DNA of 17,301 bases from Tardiphaga sp. (lineage in GTDB: Bacteria > Pseudomonadota > Alphaproteobacteria > Rhizobiales > Xanthobacteraceae), in assembly GCA_028290325.1 (NCBI GenBank), contig JAQGJY010000091.1, positions 1 through 17,301 on the forward strand. The letters are read 5' to 3'. Shown here in pieces: positions 6,851 to 14,807 of this stretch. The notes below the pieces were generated by a model. That model made no database searches. It saw only the letters and a program-made list of their open reading frames with translations, and was not told the origin of the DNA. The translations under genes and the position numbers were made by a program. Numbering within the stretch: position 1 is the stretch's first letter; every line of letters starts with the position of its first letter.

Positions 6851-7444
6851 ATGACGACGCAACTGGACGCGCTGACGCAACGGATGCGTGAGATCGAACG
6901 TGACATCGAGGCGGAATTGGCCAAACGGCGCGAGGCGTTGCGGTTTCACTTCGAGCGCCGCAAGGTCGTCTTCGAGCATGATGTCGAGGCGCTCCAGCGC
7001 GCGATCCGAACCAAAGCGTCGCATTATCTGCTGAAGGCGAATCCGCTGATCGTCATCACGGCGCCATTGATCTATTCGCTGATCATCCCCTTCGTGCTGC
7101 TCGACGTGTTCGTGATGGCCTATCAGGCGATCTGCTTTCCGATCTACAAGATCCCGAAGGTGCGTCGTGGCGATTACCTGGTCTTCGACCGGCATCACCT
7201 GGCCTATCTCAACATCATCGAGAAGGTGAACTGTGCTTACTGTTCCTATGGCAATGGCGTCATTGCCTTCGCGCGCGAGGTCGCGGCGCGCACCGAAGTC
7301 TATTGGTGTCCGATCAAGCACGCGCGGCGGATGCTCGGCCCGCATCCGCATTATGTCGGCTTCGCGGATTTCGGCGATGCCGAAGGATTCCGCGAGAAGA
7401 TCGAGGCGATGAAGGATGGCGTGAAGCTGGAGCCGGGCGCCTGA
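6851..7444 (+). CDS. Conserved hypothetical membrane protein with coiled coil and Cys/His cluster
   Basis: 197 residues; ATG at 6851 with AGGA about 9 bases upstream. I do not recognise a named family. Residues about 5-55 are a highly charged helical stretch, probably a coiled coil. Residues about 64-95 are hydrophobic (NPLIVITAPLIYSLIIPF, then VLLDVFVMAYQAICF), enough for one long or two short membrane segments. A conserved-looking soluble domain follows with Cys128-x2-Cys131 (NCAYCSYGNG) and WCPIKH (Cys153, His157), which together could bind a metal, then a C-terminal charged helix. No signal peptide is seen. The gene is divergent from polA (118 bases between starts) and downstream bases hold only a palindromic repeat before the convergent acyltransferase gene. 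The function is unknown. Confidence 0.85.
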   Translation: MTTQLDALTQRMREIERDIEAELAKRREALRFHFERRKVVFEHDVEALQRAIRTKASHYLLKANPLIVITAPLIYSLIIPFVLLDVFVMAYQAICFPIYKIPKVRRGDYLVFDRHHLAYLNIIEKVNCAYCSYGNGVIAFAREVAARTEVYWCPIKHARRMLGPHPHYVGFADFGDAEGFREKIEAMKDGVKLEPGA

Positions 7445-7473
7445 CGCCTCACGCCGTTGCCTCGAGGTAAGCC

Positions 7474-7504
7474 GTCATTGCCGGGCTCGACACGGCAATC
7501 CATC
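7474..7504. repeat. Short palindromic intergenic repeat (TCATTGCCGGG type)
   Basis: ATTGCCGGG at 7477-7485 and CACGGCAAT at 7491-7499 form an inverted repeat with one mismatch around a CTCGA loop. The surrounding consensus (GTCATTGCCGGGCTCGAC, then CGGCAATCCATC) is a repeat I know from many Bradyrhizobium/Rhodopseudomonas intergenic regions. It sits between the stops of two convergent genes and could help transcript ending or stability, though it has no T-run. Confidence 0.65.
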
Positions 7505-7597
7505 CGCTTGAAATGACTCTGGCGATTGATGATCACCGGATCGAGGCCGGCGAGGACGGCATCATCCGTTGCGGCGCGATGCCTTATCCGGCCCGCG

Positions 7598-8665
7598 CTA
7601 CTCCGCCGCCTGCAACGCCCGGCGTGGCTTGGCCGGCGCGATCCAGAACGCCGCCGGACGGTCGAACAGGAAGTTCGCGCCGACCCGTTTGGCGACCCAC
7701 CACATCGCCAGCGCGCCGGTGACGCCGGCGATCGTCACCAGCAGCGCCATCACGCCGACGTCGGGAATGACCCCGGTTTTGACCAGCAACGTCCGCGCGG
7801 TCGCCATCGGCAGGAAGAACGCCAGATAGATCACGATCGAATGCTCGCCGCAGAAGCGCAGCACGCCAAGCCAATTGGCCCGCGCCAGCAATGTGCCGGC
7901 GACGATGATCGCGACGGCGCCGGCGAAGCCGAGCGCCAGCGACATCAGCGGCCACTCGCTGAGACCCGCGACAACCAGCGCGCCGTTGATCAGCGCCCAT
8001 GCCGCGATGCCGACCAGCGTCAGCACCGGGCGGGAGCGCGCGCGATCCGAGAGCGCGAAGACCTGGGCAGCGAACAGGTAGCCGACATAAAAATAAACGA
8101 AACGCGACGCGAATTCATCGATCGCGGTCCAGCCGGTCGAAATCCGCATCGTTTCCAGCGCGATCGCGCCGCCGAGAATGGCCAGTGGCGGCAGCCCGCG
8201 CGTCAGCTTGGTCACGACGAAGAACACCGGCAGCAGGTAGATGAACCACAACGTGCCGAATGGCTCGATGAAGGATTGCAGATACAGCAGGCCGGCGCGG
8301 CTCCAGCCGATCTCGGCGGCGATACCGGGCGCCTTGAAACCGAACTGGATCGTCACCCACAGCAGGTAGAAATAGACGAAGTGGACGACCTTGCGGTCGA
8401 GATAGGTGCGCCAGTCGCGATCGATGACGCGCGACAGGAACAGGCCGGAGATCAGGAAGAAATCCGGCATCCGGAACGGTTTGGCGAATTCGACGACGTG
8501 ATGCATGAAGCCGGTCTGGCCGGCGGCCAGCTCGGTCCCCAACACCGAATGCATCATCACCACCATGACGATGCAGATGCCCTTGGCGTAATCGACCCAG
8601 TCGATCCGCTCGGATGCGGAAGTGGCCGAGAACGCGGCGGGGACGGATGTGCCGTTATTGGTCAT
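7598..8665 (-). CDS. Membrane acyltransferase, acyltransferase family 3 (OafA/NodX-like)
   Basis: 355 residues. The N-terminal pattern ERIDWVDYAKGICIVMVVMM followed by His39-Ser and then FRMPDFFLISGLFLSR is typical of acyltransferase-3 proteins, which use an acyl donor on one face of the membrane to O-acylate sugars or other molecules on the other. His39 is the usual conserved histidine at the end of the first membrane helix. About ten hydrophobic segments follow, including FGTLWFIYLLPVFFVV, and the length is normal for the family. The start at 8665 has a purine-rich AAAAGAGA about 7 bases upstream. The acceptor (lipopolysaccharide, exopolysaccharide, hopanoid or other) is not indicated by neighbours: hemA is divergent upstream and the hypothetical membrane gene convergent downstream. 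Probably monocistronic. Confidence 0.88.
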   Translation of the reverse strand: MTNNGTSVPAAFSATSASERIDWVDYAKGICIVMVVMMHSVLGTELAAGQTGFMHHVVEFAKPFRMPDFFLISGLFLSRVIDRDWRTYLDRKVVHFVYFYLLWVTIQFGFKAPGIAAEIGWSRAGLLYLQSFIEPFGTLWFIYLLPVFFVVTKLTRGLPPLAILGGAIALETMRISTGWTAIDEFASRFVYFYVGYLFAAQVFALSDRARSRPVLTLVGIAAWALINGALVVAGLSEWPLMSLALGFAGAVAIIVAGTLLARANWLGVLRFCGEHSIVIYLAFFLPMATARTLLVKTGVIPDVGVMALLVTIAGVTGALAMWWVAKRVGANFLFDRPAAFWIAPAKPRRALQAAE

Positions 8666-8958
8666 CGGTGTCTCTTTTCGGCGCAGCTTGCGCGCATCGT
8701 CGGACAGATCGGTGGTGGTCTCCTTCTGATGTCCAAGTTACATGCCACTCGCTTAGGAGTGGTGAGCGGTCGCGATATAGGGTTAAAAGTTCGCTCAGGG
8801 TCGCGCGGGCCGGCGGCAAGGCCCGCAATGGAATGGCCGTAATGACCAAATTGCGCCTCGACAGCCAGGTTGGAAACGCTCTAAAACGCCCGGACACCAC
8901 GCGCTTTGGCCGGCGGCCTCCCTGCGGCGCGTCCTGACCTCAACTTCAGGCGTTGGTA
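8666..8958. promoter_or_regulatory. Divergent intergenic region upstream of hemA and the acyltransferase gene
   Basis: These 293 bases hold no supported gene. Visible structures are a perfect 6-base dyad CCACTC at 8745-8750 and GAGTGG at 8757-8762 (6-base spacer), and a stem GCGGGCC at 8805-8811 with GGCCCGC at 8820-8826 (8-base loop). The second would fall in a hemA leader if transcription starts upstream of it. I looked for an FNR/FixK-type TTGAT-N4-ATCAA box, because hemA of Bradyrhizobium is known to be controlled by oxygen-responsive regulators, and did not find one. CAGG at 8947-8950 is the likely Shine-Dalgarno for hemA. Confidence 0.4.
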
Positions 8959-10188
8959 ATGGAATACAGCAAGTTCTTCTCGGATGCCCTGTCGCGGCTG
9001 CATGACGAGCGCCGCTATCGCGTTTTCGCCGATCTCGAACGTATCGCCGGCCGGTTTCCGCATGCCGTCTGGCATTGCCCGCAAGGGCCGCGCGATGTCG
9101 TGATCTGGTGTTCGAACGATTATCTCGGCATGGGCCAGCACCCGAAGGTGATCGGCGCGATGGTCGAGACCGCCACCCGGGTCGGCACCGGCGCCGGCGG
9201 CACCCGCAACATCGCCGGCACGCACCACCCGCTGGTGCAACTCGAAAACGAACTCGCCGACCTGCACGGCAAGGCCGCCGCGCTGTTGTTTACCTCGGGC
9301 TATGTCTCGAACCAGACCGGCATATCGACGATCGGCAAACTGATCCCCGACTGTCTGATCCTGTCGGACGCGCTGAATCATAATTCGATGATCGAGGGCA
9401 TTCGCCAATCCGGCTGCGAGCGGCAATTGTTCCGCCACAACGACATGGCGCATCTCGAGGAGCTGCTGCGCGCGGCGGGCAACGACCGGCCGAAGCTGAT
9501 CGCCTGCGAGAGCCTGTATTCGATGGACGGCGATATCGCGCCGCTGGCGACGATCTGCGACCTCGCTGAACGATATAACGCGATGACCTACGTGGACGAG
9601 GTCCATGCGGTCGGCATGTATGGCCCGCGCGGCGGCGGCATCGCCGAGCGCGACGGCGTCATGCACCGCATCGATATTCTTGAGGGCACGCTGGCGAAGG
9701 CGTTTGGTTGCCTCGGCGGCTACATCGCCGGCAGCGCCGACATCATCGACGCCGTGCGCTCCTATGCGCCGGGATTCATCTTCACCACCGCGCTGCCGCC
9801 GGCGATCTGCTCGGCCGCGACGGCGGCGATCAAGCATCTCAAGGTGTCGCAGTGGGAGCGCGCCCGGCACCAGGACCGCGCCGCCCGCGTCAAGGCGATC
9901 CTCAACGCGGCCGGTCTGCCGGTTATGTCCAGCGACACGCATATCGTGCCGCTGTTCGTCGGCGATCCCGAGCGCTGCAAGCAGGCGTCCGACATGCTGC
10001 TCGAAGAGCACGGCATCTACATCCAGCCGATCAATTACCCGACCGTCGCCAAGGGCGAGGAACGGCTCCGCATCACGCCGTCGCCCTATCATGACGACGG
10101 GCTGATCGACGCGCTGGCCGAGGCTTTGTTGCAGGTCTGGGATCGTCTCGGCTTGCCATTGCAGGCGAAATCGCTGGCGGCTGAGTAA
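8959..10188 (+). CDS. hemA: 5-aminolevulinate synthase
   Basis: 409 residues starting MEYSKFFSDALSRLH. It condenses glycine with succinyl-CoA to give 5-aminolevulinate, the first step of heme and other tetrapyrroles by the C4 (Shemin) route of alphaproteobacteria; PLP-dependent alpha-oxoamine synthase family, cytosolic. Key motifs: IWCSNDYLGMGQHPKV (50-64), GTGAGGTRNIAGTHH (about 76-90), VDEVHAVGMYGPRGGG (212-227, with Asp213 and His216 around PLP), and GTLAKAFG, where Lys247 forms the PLP aldimine. Length and motif spacing match Rhodobacter ALAS. ATG at 8959 is preferred over an in-frame TTG at 8953, because rhizobial HemA proteins start M-(E/D)-Y-S and CAGG at 8947-8950 is well spaced. A Cys40-Pro41 dipeptide is a candidate heme-regulatory motif, which is speculative. 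The hybrid kinase gene follows 85 bases downstream on the same strand with no clear terminator between. Confidence 0.97.
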   Translation: MEYSKFFSDALSRLHDERRYRVFADLERIAGRFPHAVWHCPQGPRDVVIWCSNDYLGMGQHPKVIGAMVETATRVGTGAGGTRNIAGTHHPLVQLENELADLHGKAAALLFTSGYVSNQTGISTIGKLIPDCLILSDALNHNSMIEGIRQSGCERQLFRHNDMAHLEELLRAAGNDRPKLIACESLYSMDGDIAPLATICDLAERYNAMTYVDEVHAVGMYGPRGGGIAERDGVMHRIDILEGTLAKAFGCLGGYIAGSADIIDAVRSYAPGFIFTTALPPAICSAATAAIKHLKVSQWERARHQDRAARVKAILNAAGLPVMSSDTHIVPLFVGDPERCKQASDMLLEEHGIYIQPINYPTVAKGEERLRITPSPYHDDGLIDALAEALLQVWDRLGLPLQAKSLAAE

Positions 10189-10273
10189 CGCGGCCCGCAT
10201 CGTCAGCTCATAAGCCCCTCGCACAGCCCGCTTCGACGCGCTAGGTTTCTGCGACAGAAAGGGGCAGAGCGCG

Positions 10274-13200
10274 ATGCTGCACGACTGGGGCGTGGTTGCG
10301 GCCGCGTTCGGCTATATCGGATGTCTGTTTCTGATCGCCAGTTATGGCGACCGGCTGACGCAGGCCCAGCGCAGCCGCGCCGGCGTGCTGATCTATCCAC
10401 TGTCGCTGGCGATTTATTGCACCTCCTGGACCTTCTTCGGCTCGGTCGGTTTCGCCAGCCGCACCAGCATGGATTTCATTGCGATCTATATCGGCCCGGT
10501 GCTGATGATCGCATTCTGCACGCCGCTGCTGCGCCGCGTGATCCATCTGGCGAAAACCCAGAACATCACCTCGATCGCGGATTTCATTGCGGCGCGCTAC
10601 GGCAAGAGCCAGGCCGTCGCGGCGACCGTCGCCGTCATCGCCATCATCGGGTCGGTGCCCTATATCGCGCTGCAACTGAAGGCATTGGCCTCGTCGCTGG
10701 AAACCATTTTGGGCGACGATTCGCCGATGACCAAGATTCCGCTGGTCGGCGACATGGCGCTGGTCGTCACCTGCGCGATGGCGGCGTTCGCGATCTTGTT
10801 CGGCACCCGCCAGACCAGCGCCACCGAGCACCAGCACGGCCTGATGCTGGCGGTCGCGACCGAAACCATCGTCAAGCTGATCGCCTTCATCGCCGCCGGG
10901 CTGTTCGTGACGTTCTTTATGTTCAGCCCCGGCGAGCTGATCGATCGCGCCATGAAGACGCCGGAAGCGTTGCGGACGATCAACTACACGCCGTCGCTGG
11001 GAAATTTCCTGACGATGGTGCTGCTGTCGTTCTGCGCCATCATGCTGCTGCCGCGCCAGTTTCACGTCAGCGTCGTCGAGAATTCCAGCGATGACGAAGT
11101 CAGCCGCGCCCGCTGGATGTTTCCGCTTTATCTCGTCGCGATCAATCTGTTCGTGATTCCGATCGCGTTGGCCGGTCTGGTGACCTTCCCGTTCGGCGTG
11201 ATCGACAGCGACATGTTCGTGCTGGCGCTGCCGATTTCGTCCGGCGCCGTCTCCATCAGCGTCCTGGTGTTTATCGGTGGCCTGTCCGCCGCCACCGCGA
11301 TGGTGATCGTCGAATGCGTCGCGCTCGCGATCATGGTGTCGAACGATCTGGTCGTGCCGCTGGTGCTGGCGCGCAGCCCGGAGGCGCGCGCCGGCCAGCG
11401 CGATTTCGGCAATTTTCTGTTGCAGGTGCGACGTCTGGCGATCATCGCGATCATGGCGATGGCCTATCTGTATTACCTCGCGCTCGGCAACACCCAGCTC
11501 GCCGCGATCGGCCTGTTGTCATTCGCGGCGATCGCGCAATTCGCGCCGGCGTTCTTCGGCGGCCTGCTGTGGCGGCGCGCGACGGCGCGCGGTGCGATCG
11601 GCGGCATGCTGGTCGGCTTCGTCGTGTGGGCCTACACGCTGTTCATCCCAAGCTTCCTTGACAGCTCGACCAGCGGCCTGCTGTTTCTGCAACACGGGCC
11701 GTTCGGGATGGAATGGTTGCGGCCGCAGGATTTGCTCTACACCGACCTGCCGCCGCTGATGCACGGCGTATTGTGGAGCCTGTCGCTCAATATCATCAGC
11801 TATATCGTGCTGTCGCTGCTGCGTGAGCCGTCGTCGATCGAGCGCCTGCAAGCCGAAGTGTTCGCGCCGATCGAATTGGCGCCGATGAATCCGGCGTTCC
11901 GGCGCTGGCGCTCGACCGTGACGGTGCAGGACATTCTCGGCACCGTCGCGCAATATCTCGGCGAGGATCGCGCGCGCGAGTCGTTCGATTCCTTCGCGCT
12001 CAGCCATGGCCTCAACCTGGAGCCGCAGGCGCCGGCGGATTTCGAATTGCTGCGTCACGCCGAGCATCTGATCGCGTCGTCGATCGGGGCGGCGTCGTCG
12101 CGCCTGGTGATGTCGCTGCTGCTGCGCAAGCGCACGGTGTCGGCGAAGGCGGCGCTGAAGCTGCTGGACGATTCGCACGCCGCCTTGCATTTCAATCGCG
12201 AGATGTTGCAGACCGCGCTCAATCATGTGCGGCAGGGCATCGCGGTGTTCGATCCCGATCTGCAACTGATCTGCTCGAACCGGCAGTTCAGCGAGATTCT
12301 GGCGCTGCCGCCGCAGATCGTTCAGATCGGCGTCCCGCTGCTCGAGATTCTCGAGTTCCTCGGCGCGCGGACGCCGCCTCTGTTCAACTCGGCCGAAGAG
12401 ATGACGCAGATGCGTCTGACCGCCTACACCACCGAAGGCGTGCCGTATCTCGAACGATTGCCCGACCGGCACCTGGTGATCGAGGTCCGCGCCAACCGGA
12501 TGCCGGATGGCGGGCTTGTCATCACCTTCTCGGATGTCACGCCGTCCTTCGAGGCGGCCGAGGCGCTGGAGCGCGCCAACGCGACGCTGGAAAAGCGGGT
12601 CCGCGATCGCACCGAACAATTGACGCTGCTCAACACCGAATTGGCGGCGGCCAAGAGCACGGCGGAGGATGCCAACATTTCGAAGACGCGGTTTCTTGCG
12701 GCCGCCAGCCACGACATCCTGCAACCGCTGAATGCGGCGCGACTCTACGTGACCAGCCTTGTCGAGCGCCAGAGCGGCGGCGAGGACGCGCGGCTCGTCG
12801 AGAACATCGACGACTCGCTGGAAGCCATCGAGGAAATCCTCGGCGCGCTGCTGGATATTTCGCGACTCGATGCCGGCGCCATGACGCCGTCGGTCTCACG
12901 CTTTCGCGTCGGCGACCTGATGCGCTCGCTCGAAATCGAATATGCGCCAATCGCGCGCGCCCGCGGCGTCGCGTTGGTTTTTGTGCCGTCGTCGCTACCG
13001 GTCGAGTCGGATCGCCTGCTGCTGCGACGGCTGCTGCAGAACCTGATCTCGAACGCGATCAAATACACCCCGCGGGGCCGCGTGCTGGTCGGATGCCGCC
13101 GGCGCGGCGCGTCGCTCCAGATCGGTGTGTTCGATACCGGGGTCGGCATTCCCGTGCAAAAGCGCGGCGAAATTTTCAAGGAGTTCCATCGGCTCGAACA

Positions 13201-13792
13201 GGGCGCGCGGATCGCGCGCGGCCTCGGGCTCGGGCTGTCGATCGTGCAGCGGCTGGCGCATGTGCTCGGGCATGACATCGCGCTGGATTCCAATCGCGGC
13301 GGCGGCTCGTTTTTCTCCGTCACGGTGCCGGTCGCCGCCGCCGTCAACCACACCGCGGCGGTGACGACCGCGACACCGCTGTCGAAAGCCTCGATGGCCG
13401 GCACGCTCATCGTCTGCATCGAGAACGACGCCGCGATTCTGGACGGCATGCGGACGCTGCTGTGCTCCTGGGACGCCGACGTGATCGCTGTGGCCGATCC
13501 GAAAACGGCGGCGGCCGCGATCGCCGAAGCCGTGGCGGCCGGGCGGCGCATCACCGGATTGCTGGTCGACTACCATCTTGATCGCGGCAACGGCATCGCC
13601 GCCATCAAGGAGATCCGCCGCAATTTCGGCGCGGACATCCCGGCGGTGCTGATCACCGCCGATCGCAGTCCGAACGTCCGCGATGCCGCGCGGCAGGCAA
13701 CGGTGGCGGTGCTGAACAAGCCGGTGAAGCCGGCTTCGCTGCGCGCCTTGATCGGGCAGTGGCGAACCCGGCAGATGGCGGCGGCGGAATAG
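10274..13792 (+). CDS. Sodium:solute symporter-type hybrid sensor histidine kinase/response regulator (CrbS/MxtR-like)
   Basis: 1172 residues. The N-terminal 1-515 is a 12-13-helix SLC5-like module (SLAIYCTSWTFFGSVGF at 44-60, NITSIADFIAARYGKS at 97-112, SVPYIALQLKALASS at 127-141). Then come a STAC-like linker (about 545-620), a PAS domain (about 640-755), a short coiled coil (about 760-805), HisKA with phospho-acceptor His813 in ASHDILQPLNAARLY, HATPase (NLISNAIKYTPRGR; DTGVGIP; GLGLGLSIVQRL), and a C-terminal receiver (about 1044-1165) with acidic pocket Glu1050/Asp1052, phospho-acceptor Asp1099 in LLVDYHLD, and Lys1149. This is the architecture of CrbS/MxtR-type kinases, which use a transporter-like sensor to follow acetate or related carboxylates. 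The probable partner is the LuxR/NarL-type regulator encoded convergently, whose stop lies 3 bases beyond this stop. GAAAGGGG at about 10257-10264 supports the start. The ligand is not known. Confidence 0.93.
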   Translation: MLHDWGVVAAAFGYIGCLFLIASYGDRLTQAQRSRAGVLIYPLSLAIYCTSWTFFGSVGFASRTSMDFIAIYIGPVLMIAFCTPLLRRVIHLAKTQNITSIADFIAARYGKSQAVAATVAVIAIIGSVPYIALQLKALASSLETILGDDSPMTKIPLVGDMALVVTCAMAAFAILFGTRQTSATEHQHGLMLAVATETIVKLIAFIAAGLFVTFFMFSPGELIDRAMKTPEALRTINYTPSLGNFLTMVLLSFCAIMLLPRQFHVSVVENSSDDEVSRARWMFPLYLVAINLFVIPIALAGLVTFPFGVIDSDMFVLALPISSGAVSISVLVFIGGLSAATAMVIVECVALAIMVSNDLVVPLVLARSPEARAGQRDFGNFLLQVRRLAIIAIMAMAYLYYLALGNTQLAAIGLLSFAAIAQFAPAFFGGLLWRRATARGAIGGMLVGFVVWAYTLFIPSFLDSSTSGLLFLQHGPFGMEWLRPQDLLYTDLPPLMHGVLWSLSLNIISYIVLSLLREPSSIERLQAEVFAPIELAPMNPAFRRWRSTVTVQDILGTVAQYLGEDRARESFDSFALSHGLNLEPQAPADFELLRHAEHLIASSIGAASSRLVMSLLLRKRTVSAKAALKLLDDSHAALHFNREMLQTALNHVRQGIAVFDPDLQLICSNRQFSEILALPPQIVQIGVPLLEILEFLGARTPPLFNSAEEMTQMRLTAYTTEGVPYLERLPDRHLVIEVRANRMPDGGLVITFSDVTPSFEAAEALERANATLEKRVRDRTEQLTLLNTELAAAKSTAEDANISKTRFLAAASHDILQPLNAARLYVTSLVERQSGGEDARLVENIDDSLEAIEEILGALLDISRLDAGAMTPSVSRFRVGDLMRSLEIEYAPIARARGVALVFVPSSLPVESDRLLLRRLLQNLISNAIKYTPRGRVLVGCRRRGASLQIGVFDTGVGIPVQKRGEIFKEFHRLEQGARIARGLGLGLSIVQRLAHVLGHDIALDSNRGGGSFFSVTVPVAAAVNHTAAVTTATPLSKASMAGTLIVCIENDAAILDGMRTLLCSWDADVIAVADPKTAAAAIAEAVAAGRRITGLLVDYHLDRGNGIAAIKEIRRNFGADIPAVLITADRSPNVRDAARQATVAVLNKPVKPASLRALIGQWRTRQMAAAE

Positions 13793-13795
13793 GGC

Positions 13796-14470
13796 CTATT
13801 CGCCCGTCTTCCACTGATCGCCGGAAATCTTCGCCGCCGCGATCACGGCCTGCGTGCGACTTTCGACGCCGAGCTTTTGCAGGATCGCCGAGACATGTGC
13901 CTTGATGGTGGCTTCCGATACCGACAGCTCATATGCGATCTGCTTGTTGAGCAGACCTTCCGACAACATCATCAACACGCGAACCTGCTGCGGCGTCAGC
14001 GTCACCAGCCGGTCGCGCAATTTCGTCATCTCGGGATCGGCGGCGGCCGCGAAATCGATGTCGGCGGGTATCCAGACGTCACCGGCCATCACTTTCAGCA
14101 ACGCATCGCCGAGCGTATCGACGCCGAAGCGTTTCGGAATGAAGCCCGCCGCGCCGAAATCGAGCGAGCGCCGGATCGTGCCGGCATCGTCGCTGGCGGA
14201 TACGATCACCACCGGGATGGCGGGATATTGCGCGCGCAAATAGATCAGCCCGGAAAATCCGGAGATGCCCGGCATCGACAGATCGAGCAACACCAGATCG
14301 ACGTCGGCATCGCGCTCCAGGGCGGCGGTCAGCTCGTCGAACGTGCCGGCCTCGTCGATGGCGGCTGACGGCAGCACGCTGGCCACCGCTTGACGCAAAG
14401 CGCCGCGAAACAGCGGATGGTCGTCGGCGATGACGAGGCGGGTCGGCGCAGCGGTCGATGAAACGCTCAT
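13796..14470 (-). CDS. LuxR/NarL-family response regulator (CrbR/ErdR-like)
   Basis: 224 residues from MSVSSTAAPTRLVIADDHPL. The receiver domain (about 10-125) has Asp16/Asp17, phospho-acceptor Asp63 in LLDLSMPG, and Lys113 in IPKRFG. The C-terminal LuxR-type helix-turn-helix (about 155-213) shows LTPQQVRVLMMLSEGLLNKQ and SVSEATIKAHVSAILQKLGV. It should bind DNA and activate transcription once phosphorylated, most plausibly by the convergent SLC5-type hybrid kinase. The start at 14470 has AAGGA about 7 bases upstream. The frame runs back to 14722, but the extra 84 residues show no receiver homology and would make the protein far longer than the usual 210-225. The MHS transporter gene is divergent 337 bases away and is a candidate target. 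The 3-base gap to the convergent kinase stop leaves no room for a terminator between them. Confidence 0.93.
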   Translation of the reverse strand: MSVSSTAAPTRLVIADDHPLFRGALRQAVASVLPSAAIDEAGTFDELTAALERDADVDLVLLDLSMPGISGFSGLIYLRAQYPAIPVVIVSASDDAGTIRRSLDFGAAGFIPKRFGVDTLGDALLKVMAGDVWIPADIDFAAAADPEMTKLRDRLVTLTPQQVRVLMMLSEGLLNKQIAYELSVSEATIKAHVSAILQKLGVESRTQAVIAAAKISGDQWKTGE

Positions 14471-14807
14471 TGCATCCTTGCGAAGCGCGCCGGCCAGCAT
14501 CGGCCGGACGAAGGGTGTATCCGTAACGCAACAGTCCTCTGATGCACCATGCGATGCAAGTGCGCAATCGCGCTGCCTGCCCAGAGTTAATCCGCTGCCG
14601 GGCCGATGATTGCCCGCCCCGATGCGGGACGGAGCACACCGGCGATCCGCCGGGGGAGCCGAAAGTCGTATTGGGGCGGGTTTCATCGCGATGTACGTTG
14701 CCGCCGGAATTCGTGCGTCCAACCGACGGCAGAAGCGGGCGCATCATCATTCAGCAACGACGTGTCTTCGTGAAGGCCCGTCACCGAATCCTGGGGAGCG
14801 ATTCAAC
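14471..14807. promoter_or_regulatory. Divergent intergenic region between response regulator and MHS transporter genes
   Basis: These 337 bases carry the starts of two divergent transcription units. I see an 8-base inverted pair CCCGCCCC at 14613-14620 and GGGGCGGG at 14673-14680, 52 bases apart, and a tighter hairpin CCCGC at 14613-14617 with GCGGG at 14624-14628. No sigma-54 or clear sigma-70 promoter could be assigned. The transporter frame is open across part of this region (from 14610), but that extension is not supported. GGGGAG at 14793-14798 is the transporter's Shine-Dalgarno. Confidence 0.4.

Noticed and set aside
8953..8958. TTG start for hemA two codons upstream of the ATG
   Set aside because: The ATG at 8959 fits both the family N-terminus and the Shine-Dalgarno spacing better.
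8881..10224. Minus-strand open frame of 447 codons opposite hemA
   Set aside because: HemA on the plus strand is unambiguous; the antisense translation is charged and low in recognisable pattern, as expected from high-GC third positions.
11519..12724. Minus-strand open frame of 401 codons inside the hybrid kinase
   Set aside because: It is antisense to continuous symporter, PAS and kinase domains; the product is Arg/Gln-rich with no motif.
14471..14722. Possible 84-residue N-terminal extension of the response regulator
   Set aside because: NarL/LuxR-type regulators start just before the receiver domain; AAGGA is correctly placed for the start at 14470.
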